Shown here one piece after another: positions 1 through 11,268 of a stretch of 64,000 nucleotides of DNA. A program made the translations under genes and the position numbers. The notes beneath the pieces were generated by a model that searched no databases, was not told the DNA's origin, and saw only the letters and a list, made by a program, of their open reading frames with translations. The DNA is from Ehretia macrophylla (lineage: Eukaryota > Streptophyta > Magnoliopsida > Boraginales > Ehretiaceae), in NCBI GenBank assembly GCA_037974665.1, contig CM075767.1, forward strand, positions 88,872,644-88,936,643, in the 5' to 3' direction. Position 1 is the first letter of the stretch, and every line of letters begins with the position of its first letter.

Positions 1-50
1 CCAATGGGCCTTTTGAATGGGCCATCTCTCTAGGCTGGGACTATGAACAG

Positions 51-84
51 TTAACACATAAAGGAATTGGGCCCTCAACATGAC
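51..84 (+). promoter_or_regulatory. 5S upstream promoter region (representative)
   Basis: Just before the 5S start lies an AT-rich block (cacataaagg, about -30 to -21), GC near -14/-13 and a C at -1. This fits the TATA-like, GC and -1C elements known upstream of plant 5S genes. The same layout precedes nearly every copy, as either the acataaagg or the acatatagg variant. Listed once as representative. Confidence 0.6.
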
Positions 85-204
85 GGGTGCGATCATACCA
101 GCACTTATGCACCGGATCTTATCAGAACTCCGAAGTTAAGCGTGTTTGGGCGAGAATAGTACTAGGATGGGTGACACCCTGGGCAGTCCTCGTGTTGCAC
201 CCCC
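85..204 (+). rRNA. 5S rRNA gene copy L1 (diverged)
   Basis: Full 120-nt plant-type 5S gene. By eye about seven differences from the window consensus: A22T, C35T, C36T, C61T (box A), G72A (intermediate element), C92A and A100C. The changes in the internal promoter make normal activity doubtful. Confidence 0.93.
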
Positions 205-219
205 TTTTCAATTTTTTTT
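205..219 (+). terminator. Pol III T-run terminator after 5S (representative)
   Basis: TTTT directly follows the gene, and a second run of eight T lies three bases later. This double T-run follows almost every 5S copy in the window and is the normal Pol III stop signal. Listed once as representative. Confidence 0.8.
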
Positions 220-761
220 GCTCTAGTTAGGGTTGCCAAGATACTTTATCCACCAAATCTATATTACTGAATCTCACAGAACATTGGGCAAGACAACTTC
301 GCTTCACATAGAGGCTGGGCCCGCAAACCGAGGGCATAGGGTTTGTGACCAGGTCTCCGTCGCTCCGGTGCCCATAATTTTTGATCCGTAAGGAGTTATG
401 CGACGCACAGCATACCGTTGCAAAGCCCTCTAAGAGCTCTACGACGGGGGCAGCCAGCTTGCTCGCTGTGCCCCTTTTTGGAGCCCAAAATCAAACGTTT
501 TCATCAGTTTTAGGCCAATTTTCTTCTTTTGCTCTGTTTTTTCATCGCGGATCATACGTCGTGAACTGTTAAAAGGATGATAACGTGACTCGTGGGACAA
601 CAGAGGGCCCTACAACGTGTCGATATCACGTCTTGCAAGGATGCTGCGTTGTTGAAGGGGATGGGATGTCGTTAAGCCCATTGGACCTTTTGAATAGGAC
701 ATCTCTCTAGGCTGGGACTGTGAACCGTTAACAAATATAGGAATTGTGCCCTCAACATTAC

Positions 762-881
762 GGGTGCGATCAAACTAGCACTAATGCACCAGATCACATC
801 AGAACTCCGAAGTTCAGCGTGCTTGGGCGATAGTAGTACTTGGATGGGTGACCCCCTGGGAAGTCCTCGTGTTGCACCTCC
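762..881 (+). rRNA. 5S rRNA gene copy L2 (diverged)
   Basis: Full 120-nt copy, 677 bp after L1. About eight differences from the consensus, including A54C in box A, G70T in the intermediate element and A80T at the edge of box C. The spacer after it carries the retroelement insertion. Confidence 0.93.
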
Positions 882-1400
882 TTTTCAATTTCTTTTGCCC
901 TGGTTAGGGTTGCCAAGATAATTTATCCACCAAATCTCGATTACTGAATCCCACGGAGCATTGGGCAAGACAACTTCGCTTCACTTAGAGGCTGGGCCCG
1001 CAAACTGAGGGCGTAGGGTTTGTGACCAGGTCTCCGTCGCTCTAGTGCCCATAACTTTTGATCCGTAATTGTTACGCGGTGCACAGCATACCGTTGCAAA
1101 GCTCTCTGAGAGCTCTACGACACGGGCAGCCAGCTTGCTCGCTGTGCCCATATTTGTAGCTCAAAATCGAACGTTTTCATCAGTTTCAGGCCACTTTTTT
1201 ACTTTGGCATTGTTTTTCCGTCTCGGATCATACGTCATGAACTATTAAAAGGACGACAACCTGACTCGCGGGACATCAGAGGGCCCTACAACGTGTCGAT
1301 ATCACGTCTTGTTACGATGCTGCATTGTTAAAGCGGATGGGTTGTCGTTAAGCCCATTGGGCCTTTTGAATGGGCCATCTCTCTAGGCTGGCACTGTGAA

Positions 1401-4400
1401 TGTAACGCCCCAAACCCTCATGAGACCGGAGGCTCTACTAACCATGCTATTCTCAACCCAATCCCAAACTCGGTCTCAGACCACCTAAAATGTAACGCCC
1501 CGACTCAACCCCACGCTAAAGGTTAAGTCTGGACCCGACAAACGGACAGAGTCTCCCCTGTACCGTGGACATTCTGAAAGCCTGTAAGCAACCAATAAAG
1601 CCACAAAACAACCTAGAACTCCAATTCTAATTAAAGACTCAAACTTTAAGGCCATCCGAGCCTTAAAACATTCAAACAGTTAGAATCATGCAAGCATACA
1701 TCCAACTTCACTTCTTTACCAAACCGCTTATCATGCCACTCCATGATAGCTTTTAAGCATTCTTAGAAATTGAAAACAACCAGTCATTCACTCCCAAGCA
1801 TGCAGAGAAGCTAAGAGCAGAAATATAAGTTATTACATGCCATAGTTCATATCTCCTACTACAATCAACTAGCATTCAGCTTACAATCACTCAAACATAT
1901 ACATAAGCACTTAGGTTACAAAATAGAAAATAAGGTAGAGCAAACAAGATCTCCACATAATAGCAAGAGCCATAAATCCACCTCACGCAATTAGACACTG
2001 CAACTAAGGCAACTCCTCCTCCAAATGCACCACCTGAAACATGTTAGCGAGGTATGAGCAACCACTGTTTCCCAGTGAGGGATAAAGTCTCCCGGGGCGT
2101 GCAATGCAACAAGTAATACAGTTAAACATTAATAGCAATTAAAACCATTCAAGAATGACAGCAGATTAAGTAACCACACATTGAAAAGGATACATTACAC
2201 TTAACCCCAACACTCCAATCTTCACTTGATCTTCATTCACGATCCACGAACCACGATCACTGTGCCGGCATAATCCCAATCACTCCAGCGGGTGTACTCC
2301 GGATGTACCCCGATAATCCTACGACCCAACATCCCCTGGCAATCTCTGGACCAGGCAAATGAGGGACTAGGGCATGGAGTTTGAATATCCACTGGCAAGC
2401 CCTTTGCCGCCCAGCCGATATACAACACATCTGCCCCTGACACTATGGTTGCGCAACCACTATGCAATGAACTTATCAATGGCAAGACAATATCAACAAT
2501 ATAAGCTATAACACATAGGAGGATCAACAAATTAGGTTGACCTCGAAGCAGTTAGAATAGAAGCAATTTACACAAGCAATTAAGCAGTTTTACAAAGGGG
2601 CATATTCAAGATACACATAGAACTATACCAAAAGCTCCAAAACAACTAGAAACCACATTTAAACACACAAGGAGTCATGCCATGATTTTAGAAGCGTGAA
2701 ACAACTGAATTTGCACTTAAACCCCTTTGTTATTCAAGCTATTTTCCTTCCAAACTCATGTTAGAGATTCAAATTCAAGGGAAAGCTATACCAATATTCT
2801 AATTAGCTCTTAAGGTACCCTTACAACCCTCAAACGCATTCAATTACCCGCAATTACCCCAAAAGCCCCAATTTCCCTCTTATAGCTTTGAACTACACAT
2901 ATCTTATCCGGGCTTCAAACAAGGGTTAACAAAGCTTCTATAGCACCTAGGTAGCCTAACAATACCAAATGTGAAGCTCAATTCTACCCGGATTAGCATT
3001 AACCCGAAACCCCTTTTAAAAAGTCGGCTATGTCGCGTTTTAGCTAAGTTCCGAGCAATTAAACTACATGGGGTCATTAGACTATCTTCATTAATATCTA
3101 TAGCACCTAACTATAGTATTGAATCAAACCCGAAAGCACATTTTATCAAAACCTTAAAATTTACACTATTCATTGTCTTCTTTAACTTGTCATTTCAAAA
3201 TCTAGCCATAAACTATGCCAATAGCTTGCAAAAGAATGTTCACTAATCATTTTAGAAGGTTTTGGAAGCATTCATAAGCATTTATATCACAATATACAAC
3301 AATTACAAAATTCAACACAAACCCTAACATTCAAAGAAATGCATATAAATGTTTCTCCCTCACCTCTACTAGTTTCCATGATGCAAGTTTGGCTCAATGG
3401 ATCCACCAAGCATGTAATAGAACACATATTTATCACAAGAAACCTCATAGACGTGATTCACAGCCAAATATAACAACGAGAACAATAGCTAAGTAGGCAA
3501 TACTAGCTCAATTATAGCAACTTATGCAATCAAAATTATTCTAACTTCCACCTATCACTACACAACCTTAGCATGCTACTATTATAACTTCGAGGCAGCC
3601 CAAAGGTCACCATTACAAGCGTAGAGATTACACACCACACAGGAGCACACATTTGCACCTAAACCAACCATTTCAACTCAAAAACACCAACAATTTAGCT
3701 TATTCCACCCAAACCACCATGACCCTCCAACTACCAACATTTTTCCCTATCTAATAAAAGGGTTATAAACCATATAATAGCATAAAATAAGCAATCTAAT
3801 GGGTGCACAAAAACTGCCCAACGAAACAGCCCCTAAACGCCCAAAAATAGAAAAATTCAGCAAGCTACATTCTCCATTTATTTTGCTCCATTTTGCAATC
3901 TCAAGTTATTTTATTATGCTAGATAGGTTCATTAACATATATGAGCATTATATAAAATCTAAGAATCAAGATTAGACACAACTTAGGCATATAAATCATT
4001 GAACAACTCAAAATAGCCAATTTCAACAAAATATGTTCTATACAAGAAATTAATCGGTAAAGTCTTCTCTAACACCTATTTAGCAAGATACAAATGCAAT
4101 CCTAGCATTTTATGATGTAAAAATAAACTTTGGAAGATTTGAAAAAAAATTCTCTCACCTTTGTTTCGCAAAATAAAGGCAAAAACGATCGGTAGAAAGA
4201 TGCTAGACATCGACACGAGTCCAAAAATGCTTGGTTTGCGTCTTGGTTCCGCTTCTAGCTCAAGATATAAGCAAAATAGTGAAAAATCTACTATTCTTAG
4301 GGTTTAGACTGGTCACGGCTGAAGCAAGAAGAAGATGAGCAATTTTGGGATTTTTTTGGTGTTTTATAAGCTTTAATGAAAGTCAAAGGTCAAGTCTTCG

Positions 4401-4930
4401 GTCAAACCCGTGTAAACCAAAATAGCCCTGCGCAACCTTACGAAAACGGCCATAACTTCTTCTAGAAAACTCTAATTCACGAACGGTTTGAAGCCTTAGA
4501 AACTAGACTCATAGAGCTTTCCAACCATATCTAATTTGATACCTAAATCTTCCCCAATTGGTTCAGATTTAATTCCAAAGTTGACCCAAAATTTGACTAA
4601 TTAACCTTGCATTTTTATTTCTAATCCCAAGTTTGCCTTTCATTAAACATTTTAAAAATTTCCACCTTGTCCTAGTTGGTCAATGTAGATGAAAAGTCAA
4701 CTAGTTTAATCAAAGAATGTGAAAGTCAACAAGATGTAATTTAAATGAACTTTAAATGCAATTTTAAATTTTAAAACACTAAATAAGTCATGTAAATGCA
4801 CATATTATTTTTCAAATAATGATTAAAATAAATGAATGCACATGTAATGAATGCTCGGGTTCTCACAGCTACCATTTAAGATAACACATAATAAATGCAA
4901 TTAAATACGTGCCCATTTTGGGGTATCACA
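1401..4930 (-). repeat. Left LTR of the inverted-LTR element (minus orientation)
   Basis: Read on the minus strand, it starts tgtgatacccc at 4930, right after a polypurine tract, and ends ggggcgttaca at 1401, about 3530 bp. It is homologous to the LTR at 6304-9872 but clearly diverged: the U3 starts share little, while the U5 half shares several blocks, for example the tacatccggagta motif near 2300. A second copy of the terminus lies 90 bp inside, at 1491. Short open frames here (2237-2530 minus, 2971-3246 plus) show no recognisable protein and are probably chance. Confidence 0.85.
2063..2545 (-). other. Conserved LTR hairpin module (left LTR, inverted-LTR element)
   Basis: Minus-strand version of the module seen in all full LTRs here. 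In order it has a gagg...cctc hairpin around a caacct..tttgttg loop (near 2545-2517), the palindrome tggttgcgcaacca (near 2450), the core gggcggcaaagggcttgcc (2412-2394) with gctgg/ccagt flanks, gggtacatccggagtaccc-like arms (near 2300), and a cactg/cagtg stem near 2075-2063. Confidence 0.6.
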
Positions 4931-4948
4931 TCCTTCCCCCCTTAAAAC
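4931..4948 (-). promoter_or_regulatory. Polypurine tract of the left (minus) LTR
   Basis: On the minus strand, aaggggggaagga lies directly against the LTR start at 4930. This is the usual plus-strand primer site of LTR retroelements. Confidence 0.75.
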
Positions 4949-5173
4949 AATTGCGTCCTCGCAATTCATCTTCCAATAGAAATTGACATCAACTGAAGTC
5001 CAACTCTGGTTACTCTTCATCGATTTCTGTAGTAAGAACACTGAAAAAGAATGCACAAAGGAAGACACAAGAAGAAATCGCAAGAGTATTGCTTAAGGGT
5101 TCCCAAGTAATAAGGCCAAATAAAGGCTCCAACGAACAGCCAATCAAAAATCTTAATAAGAATCCCAATAACG

Positions 5174-5187
5174 TGGTATCAGAGCTT
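5174..5187 (+). promoter_or_regulatory. Primer binding site (initiator Met-tRNA type)
   Basis: tggtatcagagctt has the sequence complementary to the 3' end of plant initiator Met-tRNA, as used by many Ty3/gypsy elements. Unusually, no plus-strand LTR precedes it. The inverted half-internal ends only a few bases upstream. Confidence 0.8.
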
Positions 5188-5639
5188 AGTAGCTCACAGC
5201 CAGGACAGGGTCCTTGGTCTGTTGGGTAGTAATCTCGAGTGCGTGCATGTGAAGTGTGTCTTGAATTGGTACGTGTGCTTGTTTGGAAGACTTGTGTGTC
5301 TTGAGTCTATATGTGCCCTATATGACTTATTTGTGTAATAAGTGAAAATTGTGTGATATGGTATTATGTTATGTGATTATGTGTGCACATATGTGACCTC
5401 ATTATGCAATAAGTAAAACTTCTATGGTATGTTTATTTATATAGTTAGATATGCATGTAAGTGATTCCTTGAGTGTTTACCTACCTTAGTTATTTGTAAT
5501 AAAGTGTATAAGTGTTTATCATATGTAAAATCCACCATATACATGCATTATCCATTATTGTGGTAAGTGAACACTTTTCCCTATAAAGAGATGACAGTGG
5601 TGGCTTGCTTGAAGATGTGGACCAACAGCAAGAGGAAGA

Positions 5640-6240
5640 GTTGATCAATTAGTATTCTCTCTGGGATTCTTATTGGTATTTTCATACGGGATTCTATAGT
5701 AATATTCTTATTTGGACTTTTGTTGGTATTCTTACTCGGCACGTATACATATATGAGTAGTCTTTTTCGGGATTCAATATGGGGATCCTCAATTGGTGTA
5801 TTTCTACTGGGCTTCTTATTTGGTGCTCCCGTTGAATTCTTATTTGGCTTTCATTGTTTGGTGACCTAAGAATAATGCTCGGGGATTCTTAATAATATTC
5901 TTATTCAGCAATAATGATTGATGGTCTATCTTGAGATTCTTATCTGCTATAATTATGGTATTTTTGTTTAGAGATTTTCGGTTGGGCTTCTCGTTTAACA
6001 AGTACATTGGGAATTCCTATGTGATGTTCGTATTCGAAGGGACCCTTAGTCGGACTTCTGGATTGGTATTCTTTTGGCATTCTTACGAAGATCTTTGATG
6101 ACATTTTATTGGCATTCATGAGAAATGGGTTTCTTGGGAGTTCCATTTGAAGGCTCTTATTGGAGTGTTTCTTCGGTACTTCTACTTGGTATTCCCTATG
6201 ATTTTCGCATTCAAGCTTCTTATCCAGATTGTTCAAAATG
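5640..6240. repeat. Degenerate short repeats (ggNattcttatttgg type)
   Basis: Motifs such as gggattcttattgg, ggtattcttac and gaattcttatttggc recur every 15-40 bp across this AT-rich stretch, with much drift. Related motifs occur inverted at ~5100-5170. No function is evident; this may be an old minisatellite inside the element. Confidence 0.5.
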
Positions 6241-6285
6241 CATATAAAGAGATCAATTCAAACAAGAAATTGCGAGGACGCAATT

Positions 6286-6303
6286 TGTTTAAGGGGGAAA
6301 GAG
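6286..6303 (+). promoter_or_regulatory. Polypurine tract of the right (plus) LTR
   Basis: aagggggaaagag directly precedes the LTR start tgtgatgccc at 6304, mirroring the tract at 4931-4948. Confidence 0.75.
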
Positions 6304-9300
6304 TGTGATGCCCAATAATTTGCATCATAGTCATAAATAATTGTAGCATATCTTTTGTGCATTTTAATGTGTTTTATTTATAGTTTAAATATGTTTATTT
6401 GATGGTCACTATTCATAAGAAAATTTACTGTCTAAATTGCTTAGTTTAATATTTTTTCCTAGATAATATGACTTATAAAAGGAATCTAAAACTTGTAGTT
6501 TTAGATTTTAGAGGTCGAGAACATGCATTTGAAAAATGATTTGAGTTTCGTGTGAATAGTGTTACATAGGTGAAACATTAGTTTTAATTAGTTAGCAATT
6601 ATAGGAGTTTTTAACATGGTTTTGCATTTTTCTCATGATACTTGTCATTTAAGAGGCATGAGAAAATTTGAATTACTTGCATAGCACGTCGGGAAGGCGG
6701 GTAGAAAAAATATTTTTTTGTGTCGTAATGAATAGTAAAAAAAAATAAAAAATTCAGCATTTTGATTTTTTTTCATTTAGCTTGCTTTGACTTGGATTAA
6801 AACTCCCTAACCAAACCATTTGACCCAATAACCCAAACCCTTGACCCATGAACCATTTTTAACTCTTGTAACCCATTATTTACCAAACAAAAAAAAATCA
6901 GCTCAAAAAACCCCCTCCCCAAACCCGTGAGTCAACGGAGCAAAAAAGGAAGAAGAAAATTGTTAGTTTTCAACAATTTCATCCATTCCAAGCCTCATTT
7001 TAGTGCTCTTGAGCCTAGCAAAGCCATCTCCAAGCTTCTTCTTCTTGTCTAGTGGTGAGAGATGCATAATTTTGAGTTTTTAAAGTTAGGTTACATTTAT
7101 GTAAAATTTTGTGATTTGATATATCTTGCTTATATGTGCCTATCTATGCTTAAATTAGCCTTTATTATGATCATAGAATAATCTTTTATAGTTATTTGAA
7201 GAATTTTATGGTTGAAAATGAAGTTTGGAGACTTGGGGAAGATGATGAATAGTATATGTGAATAGTAACCTGCGAATTTTGGAGTTTTTGCATTTTAATT
7301 ATTTTATTGCTTCTTATAGTTGCTATAACCCTTGAGAATGCTATATGTATCATAAAAATGGTGATAACTTGACTATAATTGGAAATTTAGCTTGAAATGC
7401 AAATAGGACCTTAAAACGAAATGTTGAGTTATACATGTTTGATGATGTAGTTGGTCTTAGAAGTGTTAGGAAGCTTTTAAAATGTAATTACGATGCTTAA
7501 TTGTTAATCGGATTATGTAGCTGTAGTTCAAATCACTAAAGAGATTTTTCGGTGCTTTTGTGTTAACATGCTTAAAAATGTGATTTTGTGACATTTAGTT
7601 GCATCATAAAGTGGCTATATGGGATTAGTGAAGCCAGATTTGAAGTTAATTATCTTGCTATGTGTTTTATGTTATGTTGAAGTTAATGGTTAAAGAAACT
7701 TGAAACTCATGATTTGGTTAGTTGTTTAGTGTGAAAAATAGTGTATGAATCCTCTAATGCTCGTGTTGCTAGTTTATATATGTGTTTTGGATGTAGTTTA
7801 AGATTTTGCTAAAGCTAACTTAATGGTGTAGCTTAAATGTTTGTAATAATGTCTAAATGAAGTGTAAGAATGTTATACATGCTAGAGTGTTATCATAGTT
7901 AGTTAAATGCAAGAAAAGTTTATAAACAAGCAAAGCCCTGATTTGGACAGTCCACTGCCCTGCCTTTCGAAGCTCTTTTGACATAGTAAACGTGTTCTAA
8001 AATTAACGAAATTTGTACAGAAGCTAGATTAGGAAGTTTAGAGTAAATGTTGATTTCTAGGACTAAGGTTAATTCTAAATTTTTAGCCCTCTGATCACAT
8101 CATTTCCGAAATGTAGCTAAAAAAATCGCTGGTTCTGCCCAGCTATGTGTAGTTGCACTGTAAAGGCTATAACTTTTGGAATTTAACTCGGAATTGAGCA
8201 CCGTTTGAACCTAAAATTAACTACAATTGAAGAGCTACGTTTATACATAAAAATCAGATAATTTGGAGGCCATTAGCATAGGTAACTGATTGAATAAAGT
8301 TAAGCTTCTGCTAGAAAGTTGGAAAATGAACTTGCTTCCGTGAAAGTTTACATGTTAAGTGTTGAAAACGTGCTTGGTAGTTGATTTTATTTTGGTGGTT
8401 AAATGGGGTTGAGCCATTAATGTGATTTTATTGTGTTGGTTACGAATGTCTCTAAGAAATTCTTTGTGATAAGTATATGTTCTATTACATGCTAGGGTTG
8501 ATCCATTGAGCCAATCCAAGGTGTTGAAAGTAGACTAACGCTAGTTCTTGTATCCTTTAGCTACCTGGTAAAGGTGAGGGAGTTACATTCTTTTGTGCAT
8601 CTTAATTTGTTTACTGCTCATAAATTATATAGTTTAATATGATTGCTTATAATTACGTGTACTTTGATATGAATAGACTAAATATACACTTGACTTTTAT
8701 TTATATTGTTATATGGCTTATTTATTGTAATCTACGTGCGAGGGCAACCTACTTTGTTTGTCCCTCATTTATGTGATTCTTGAACTATATTGCCATTGCT
8801 TGAATTATTGTGATCAAATATCGGGTTGCGCAACCTTTTCGAACACGGTAGCGTCGAGAAACACGGGCGGCATCGGGCTTGCCGTGCTCCCTCGACTACC
8901 ATGGTGCCTATTTCCTTCTCGCTGAGGCATGCTCCATTACCCCAGAGGCGTGGTTCACCTGCTGAGCGTGGACCTACCTCAGGAGAAAGGGTCGTAGGAT
9001 TGGGATACATCCGGAGTATCCCAACTTGTTGGTGTATGGGTTTGCCAGCATTAGCGTGAAGTTCGTGGCTCGTGGTCCGAGATTGAAGACTTGAAGTGGA
9101 ACCGTATCCTTTTTATATGTGTTTGATTACTTGTTTACTTGGTTGGTTTATTTGATGTTGAATATGCTTTTATCCTGTTGCATATTATGTTGCATCACCT
9201 CCCTCACTGAGTATACCGGTTGTATACTCACCCTCGTCTCTAACACCTTTCAGGTTCAGCACCTTCGCAAGGTGATACAGGGAAAGCTCGAGAGTTACCG

Positions 9301-9872
9301 TGTTTGGTTGTGTTGGCTTTTATTATTAGTACCTACGAATCCATGTGAATTAGTGAAGTGATTTGAATTGTAATTTGATTGGCACTATAAAAACTCGGCT
9401 TGTAATTGTATTGGATCTTGTTTGTATTTGGTTCGTAGGTGGCCTGTAATAACTTAAAGGACTATGTTATTGTTTAATTGTCGTGCATGCTAGCTTGGGT
9501 TAATGGAGTTAGTAGGCTAGATTAATAAATAAGACAATTGAAGAGATAAAGTTAGAATGATATGATAAGTGACTTTATAACATAGTATTTCAATATTTGA
9601 GGCCTATGCATGTTTGTGTACCTATTTTGTTGAGTCTAAAGCTTGGATGACCTCAAGACGAGGCATAGCTTAGTGGTTGAAGTTGAAATATATGAGAATG
9701 TTGGATTATGGTTTCATAGTTGTATTCTATTATTCGCAGGTTTTTAATTAGTCCTACAAACAGGGGAGACTCCGTCCGTTTCTCCCTAAATTCTGTGTCC
9801 GGGGTTTGGAATTGGGTTGAGAATAGCGTGATAAATAGGAATTCCGGTCTCGTGAGGGATCGGGGCGTTACA
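6304..9872 (+). repeat. Right LTR of the inverted-LTR element (plus orientation)
   Basis: Starts tgtgatgccc after the polypurine tract and ends ggggcgttaca at the target duplication, 3569 bp. It matches the left LTR in inverse orientation. The U5 half contains the conserved hairpin module and a ctttcag acceptor-like site near 9253. Short open frames at 8765-9010, 8826-9059 and 9119-9361 overlap the hairpin module and are not convincing genes. Confidence 0.85.
8740..9230 (+). other. Conserved LTR hairpin module (right LTR, inverted-LTR element)
   Basis: Five inverted repeats in order: gaggg/ccctc around caacctactttgttt (8740-8766); the palindrome ggttgcgcaacc (~8824); ggtag..cgag/ctcgactacc (8847-8900) enclosing the core gggcggcatcgggcttgcc; gggatac/gtatccc around atccgga (~9002-9022); and tgagtatac/gtatactca (9208-9230). 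The stem bases differ from those in the LARD and gag-pol LTRs but still pair. Confidence 0.7.
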
Positions 9873-9914
9873 GTGAACAGTTAATACATAAAGGAATTGT
9901 GCCCTCAACATGAC

Positions 9915-10034
9915 GTGTGCGATCATACCAATACTAATGCACCGGATCCCATCAGAACTCCGAAGTTAAGCGTGCTTGGGCGAGAGTAGTACTAGGATGG
10001 GTAACCCCCAGGGAAGTCCTCGTGTTGCACCCCC
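9915..10034 (+). rRNA. 5S rRNA gene copy L3
   Basis: Full length. About five changes: G2T, G17A, C18T, G89A and T96A. Box A is intact; the last two lie in box C. Confidence 0.93.
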
Positions 10035-10591
10035 TTTTCAATTTTTTTTTCCCTGGTGAGGGTTGTCAAGATACTTTATCCACCAAATCTCTATTACTGA
10101 ATCCCACGAATCATTGGGCAAGACAACTTTGCTTCACGTAGAGGCTGGGCCCGCAAACCGAGGGCGTAGGGTTTGTGACCAGGTTTCCATCGCTCCAGTG
10201 CCTATAACTTTTGATCCGTAAAGAGTTACACGGTGCACAGCATACCGTTGCAAAGCTCTCCGAGAGCTCTACGATGGGGGCGGCCAGCTTGCTCGCTATG
10301 CCCGTTTTTGGAGCCCAAAATCAAAAGTTTTCATCAGTTTCAGGCCACTTTTCTTCTTTTGCTCTGTTTTTCTATCCCGGATCGTACGTCGTGAACCGTT
10401 AAAAGGACGATAACCTGACTCGCGGGACATCAGAGGGACTTACAACGTGTCGATATCACGTCTTGCAAGCATGCTGCGTTGTTGAAGCTGATGGGTTGTC
10501 GTTAAGCCCATTGGGCCTTTTGAATAGGCCATCTCTCTAGGCTGGGACTGTGAACAGTTAACACATAAAGGAATTGTGCCATCAACATGAC

Positions 10592-10711
10592 GGGTGCGAT
10601 CATACTAGCACTAATGCACCAGATCCCATAAGAACTCTGAAGTTAAGCGTGCTTGGGCGAGAGTAGTACTAGGATGGGTGACCCCCTTGGAAGTCCTTGT
10701 ATTACACCCCC
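10592..10711 (+). rRNA. 5S rRNA gene copy L4
   Basis: Full length. About eight changes: C15T, G30A, C39A, C47T, G97T, C107T, G110A and G113A. It shares C15T, G30A, C39A, C47T, G97T and G110A with L5, so L4 and L5 are sister units. Confidence 0.93.
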
Positions 10712-11268
10712 TTTTCAATTTTTGTTGCCCCGGTTAGGGTTGCCAAGATACTTTATCCACCAAATCTCTATTTTTGAATCCCACGGAACATTGGACAAGA
10801 CAACTTCGCTTCACGTAGAGGCTGGGCCTGCAAACCGAGGGCGTAGGGTTTGTGACCAGGTTTCCGTCGCTCCGGTGCCTATAACTTTTGATCCGCAAAG
10901 AGTTACGCGGTGCACAGTATACCGTTGCAAAGCTCTCTGAGAGCTCTACGAAAGGGGCAGCCAACTTGCTCGCTGTGCCTGTTTTTGGAGCCCAAAATCG
11001 AAAGTTTTCATCAGTTTCAGGCCACTTTTCTTCTTTTGCTCTGTTTTTCTGTCCCGGATCGTACGTCGTGAACTGTTAAAAGGACGACAACCTGACTCGC
11101 GGGATATCAGAGGGACTTACAACATGTCGATATCACGTCTTGCAAGCGTGCTGCGTTGTTGAAGCGAATGGGTTGTCGTTAAGCCCATTGGGCCTTTTGA
11201 ATAGGCCATCTCTCTAGGCTGGGACTGTGAACAGTTAACACATAAAGGAATTGTGCCATCAACATGAC

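Larger units (their letters stand above)
1..1400 (+). repeat. 5S rDNA tandem array, first part (units L1-L2 and flanking spacer)
   Basis: Head-to-tail 5S units of about 677 bp: a 120-bp gene plus a ~557-bp spacer. Bases 1-84 are the end of a preceding spacer. Bases 205-761 and 882-1400 are spacer with no gene. Landmarks recurring in every spacer are two T-runs after the gene, a near-palindrome around gctctctgagagctc, a T-rich stretch, the gcccattgggc palindrome and a TATA-like segment just before the next gene. The array stops at 1400 where a retroelement is inserted and resumes at 9873. Confidence 0.95.
4931..6303. mobile_element. Internal region of inverted-LTR element: two half-internals head to head
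   Basis: Bases 4931 to ~5170 read on the minus strand as the 3' end of an internal domain (gggattcttatt-type repeats, a gcgaggacgcaatt motif, then a polypurine tract). From 5174 the plus strand starts exactly at a primer binding site and runs to a second polypurine tract ending at 6303. Both halves carry the gcgaggacgcaatt motif before the tract. Nothing resembling gag, protease, reverse transcriptase or integrase is visible; open frames at 4901-5083 and 5940-6236 (minus) match nothing I know. Confidence 0.75.
1401..9872. mobile_element. Retroelement with inverted LTRs, flanked by 5-bp target duplication
   Basis: An 8472-bp insertion in the 5S spacer, bounded by gtgaa at 1396-1400 and 9873-9877. 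Removing it and one duplication restores a normal ~676-bp 5S unit. Both ends are the same LTR terminus in opposite orientation: tgtaacgcccc on the left and ggggcgttaca on the right. Inside are a minus-strand LTR (1401-4930), an internal region (4931-6303) and a plus-strand LTR (6304-9872). A normal LTR element would show a U3 end on one side and a U5 end on the other; here both are U5. The ~3.5 kb LTRs, polypurine tracts and Met-tRNA primer binding site point to the Ty3/gypsy group, Tekay-like. No gag or pol is recognisable. A DNA transposon with terminal inverted repeats is less likely, because the repeats have LTR signals at their inner ends. Confidence 0.85.

Noticed and set aside
2971-3246. 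A 91-codon open frame in the left LTR of the inverted-LTR element
   Set aside because: Low-complexity, no known motif, and not conserved in the homologous right LTR.
1401-9872. DNA transposon with very long terminal inverted repeats
   Set aside because: The repeats carry polypurine tracts at their inner ends, a Met-tRNA primer binding site lies inside, and their modules match LTRs elsewhere in the window. The 5-bp duplication also fits LTR integrase.
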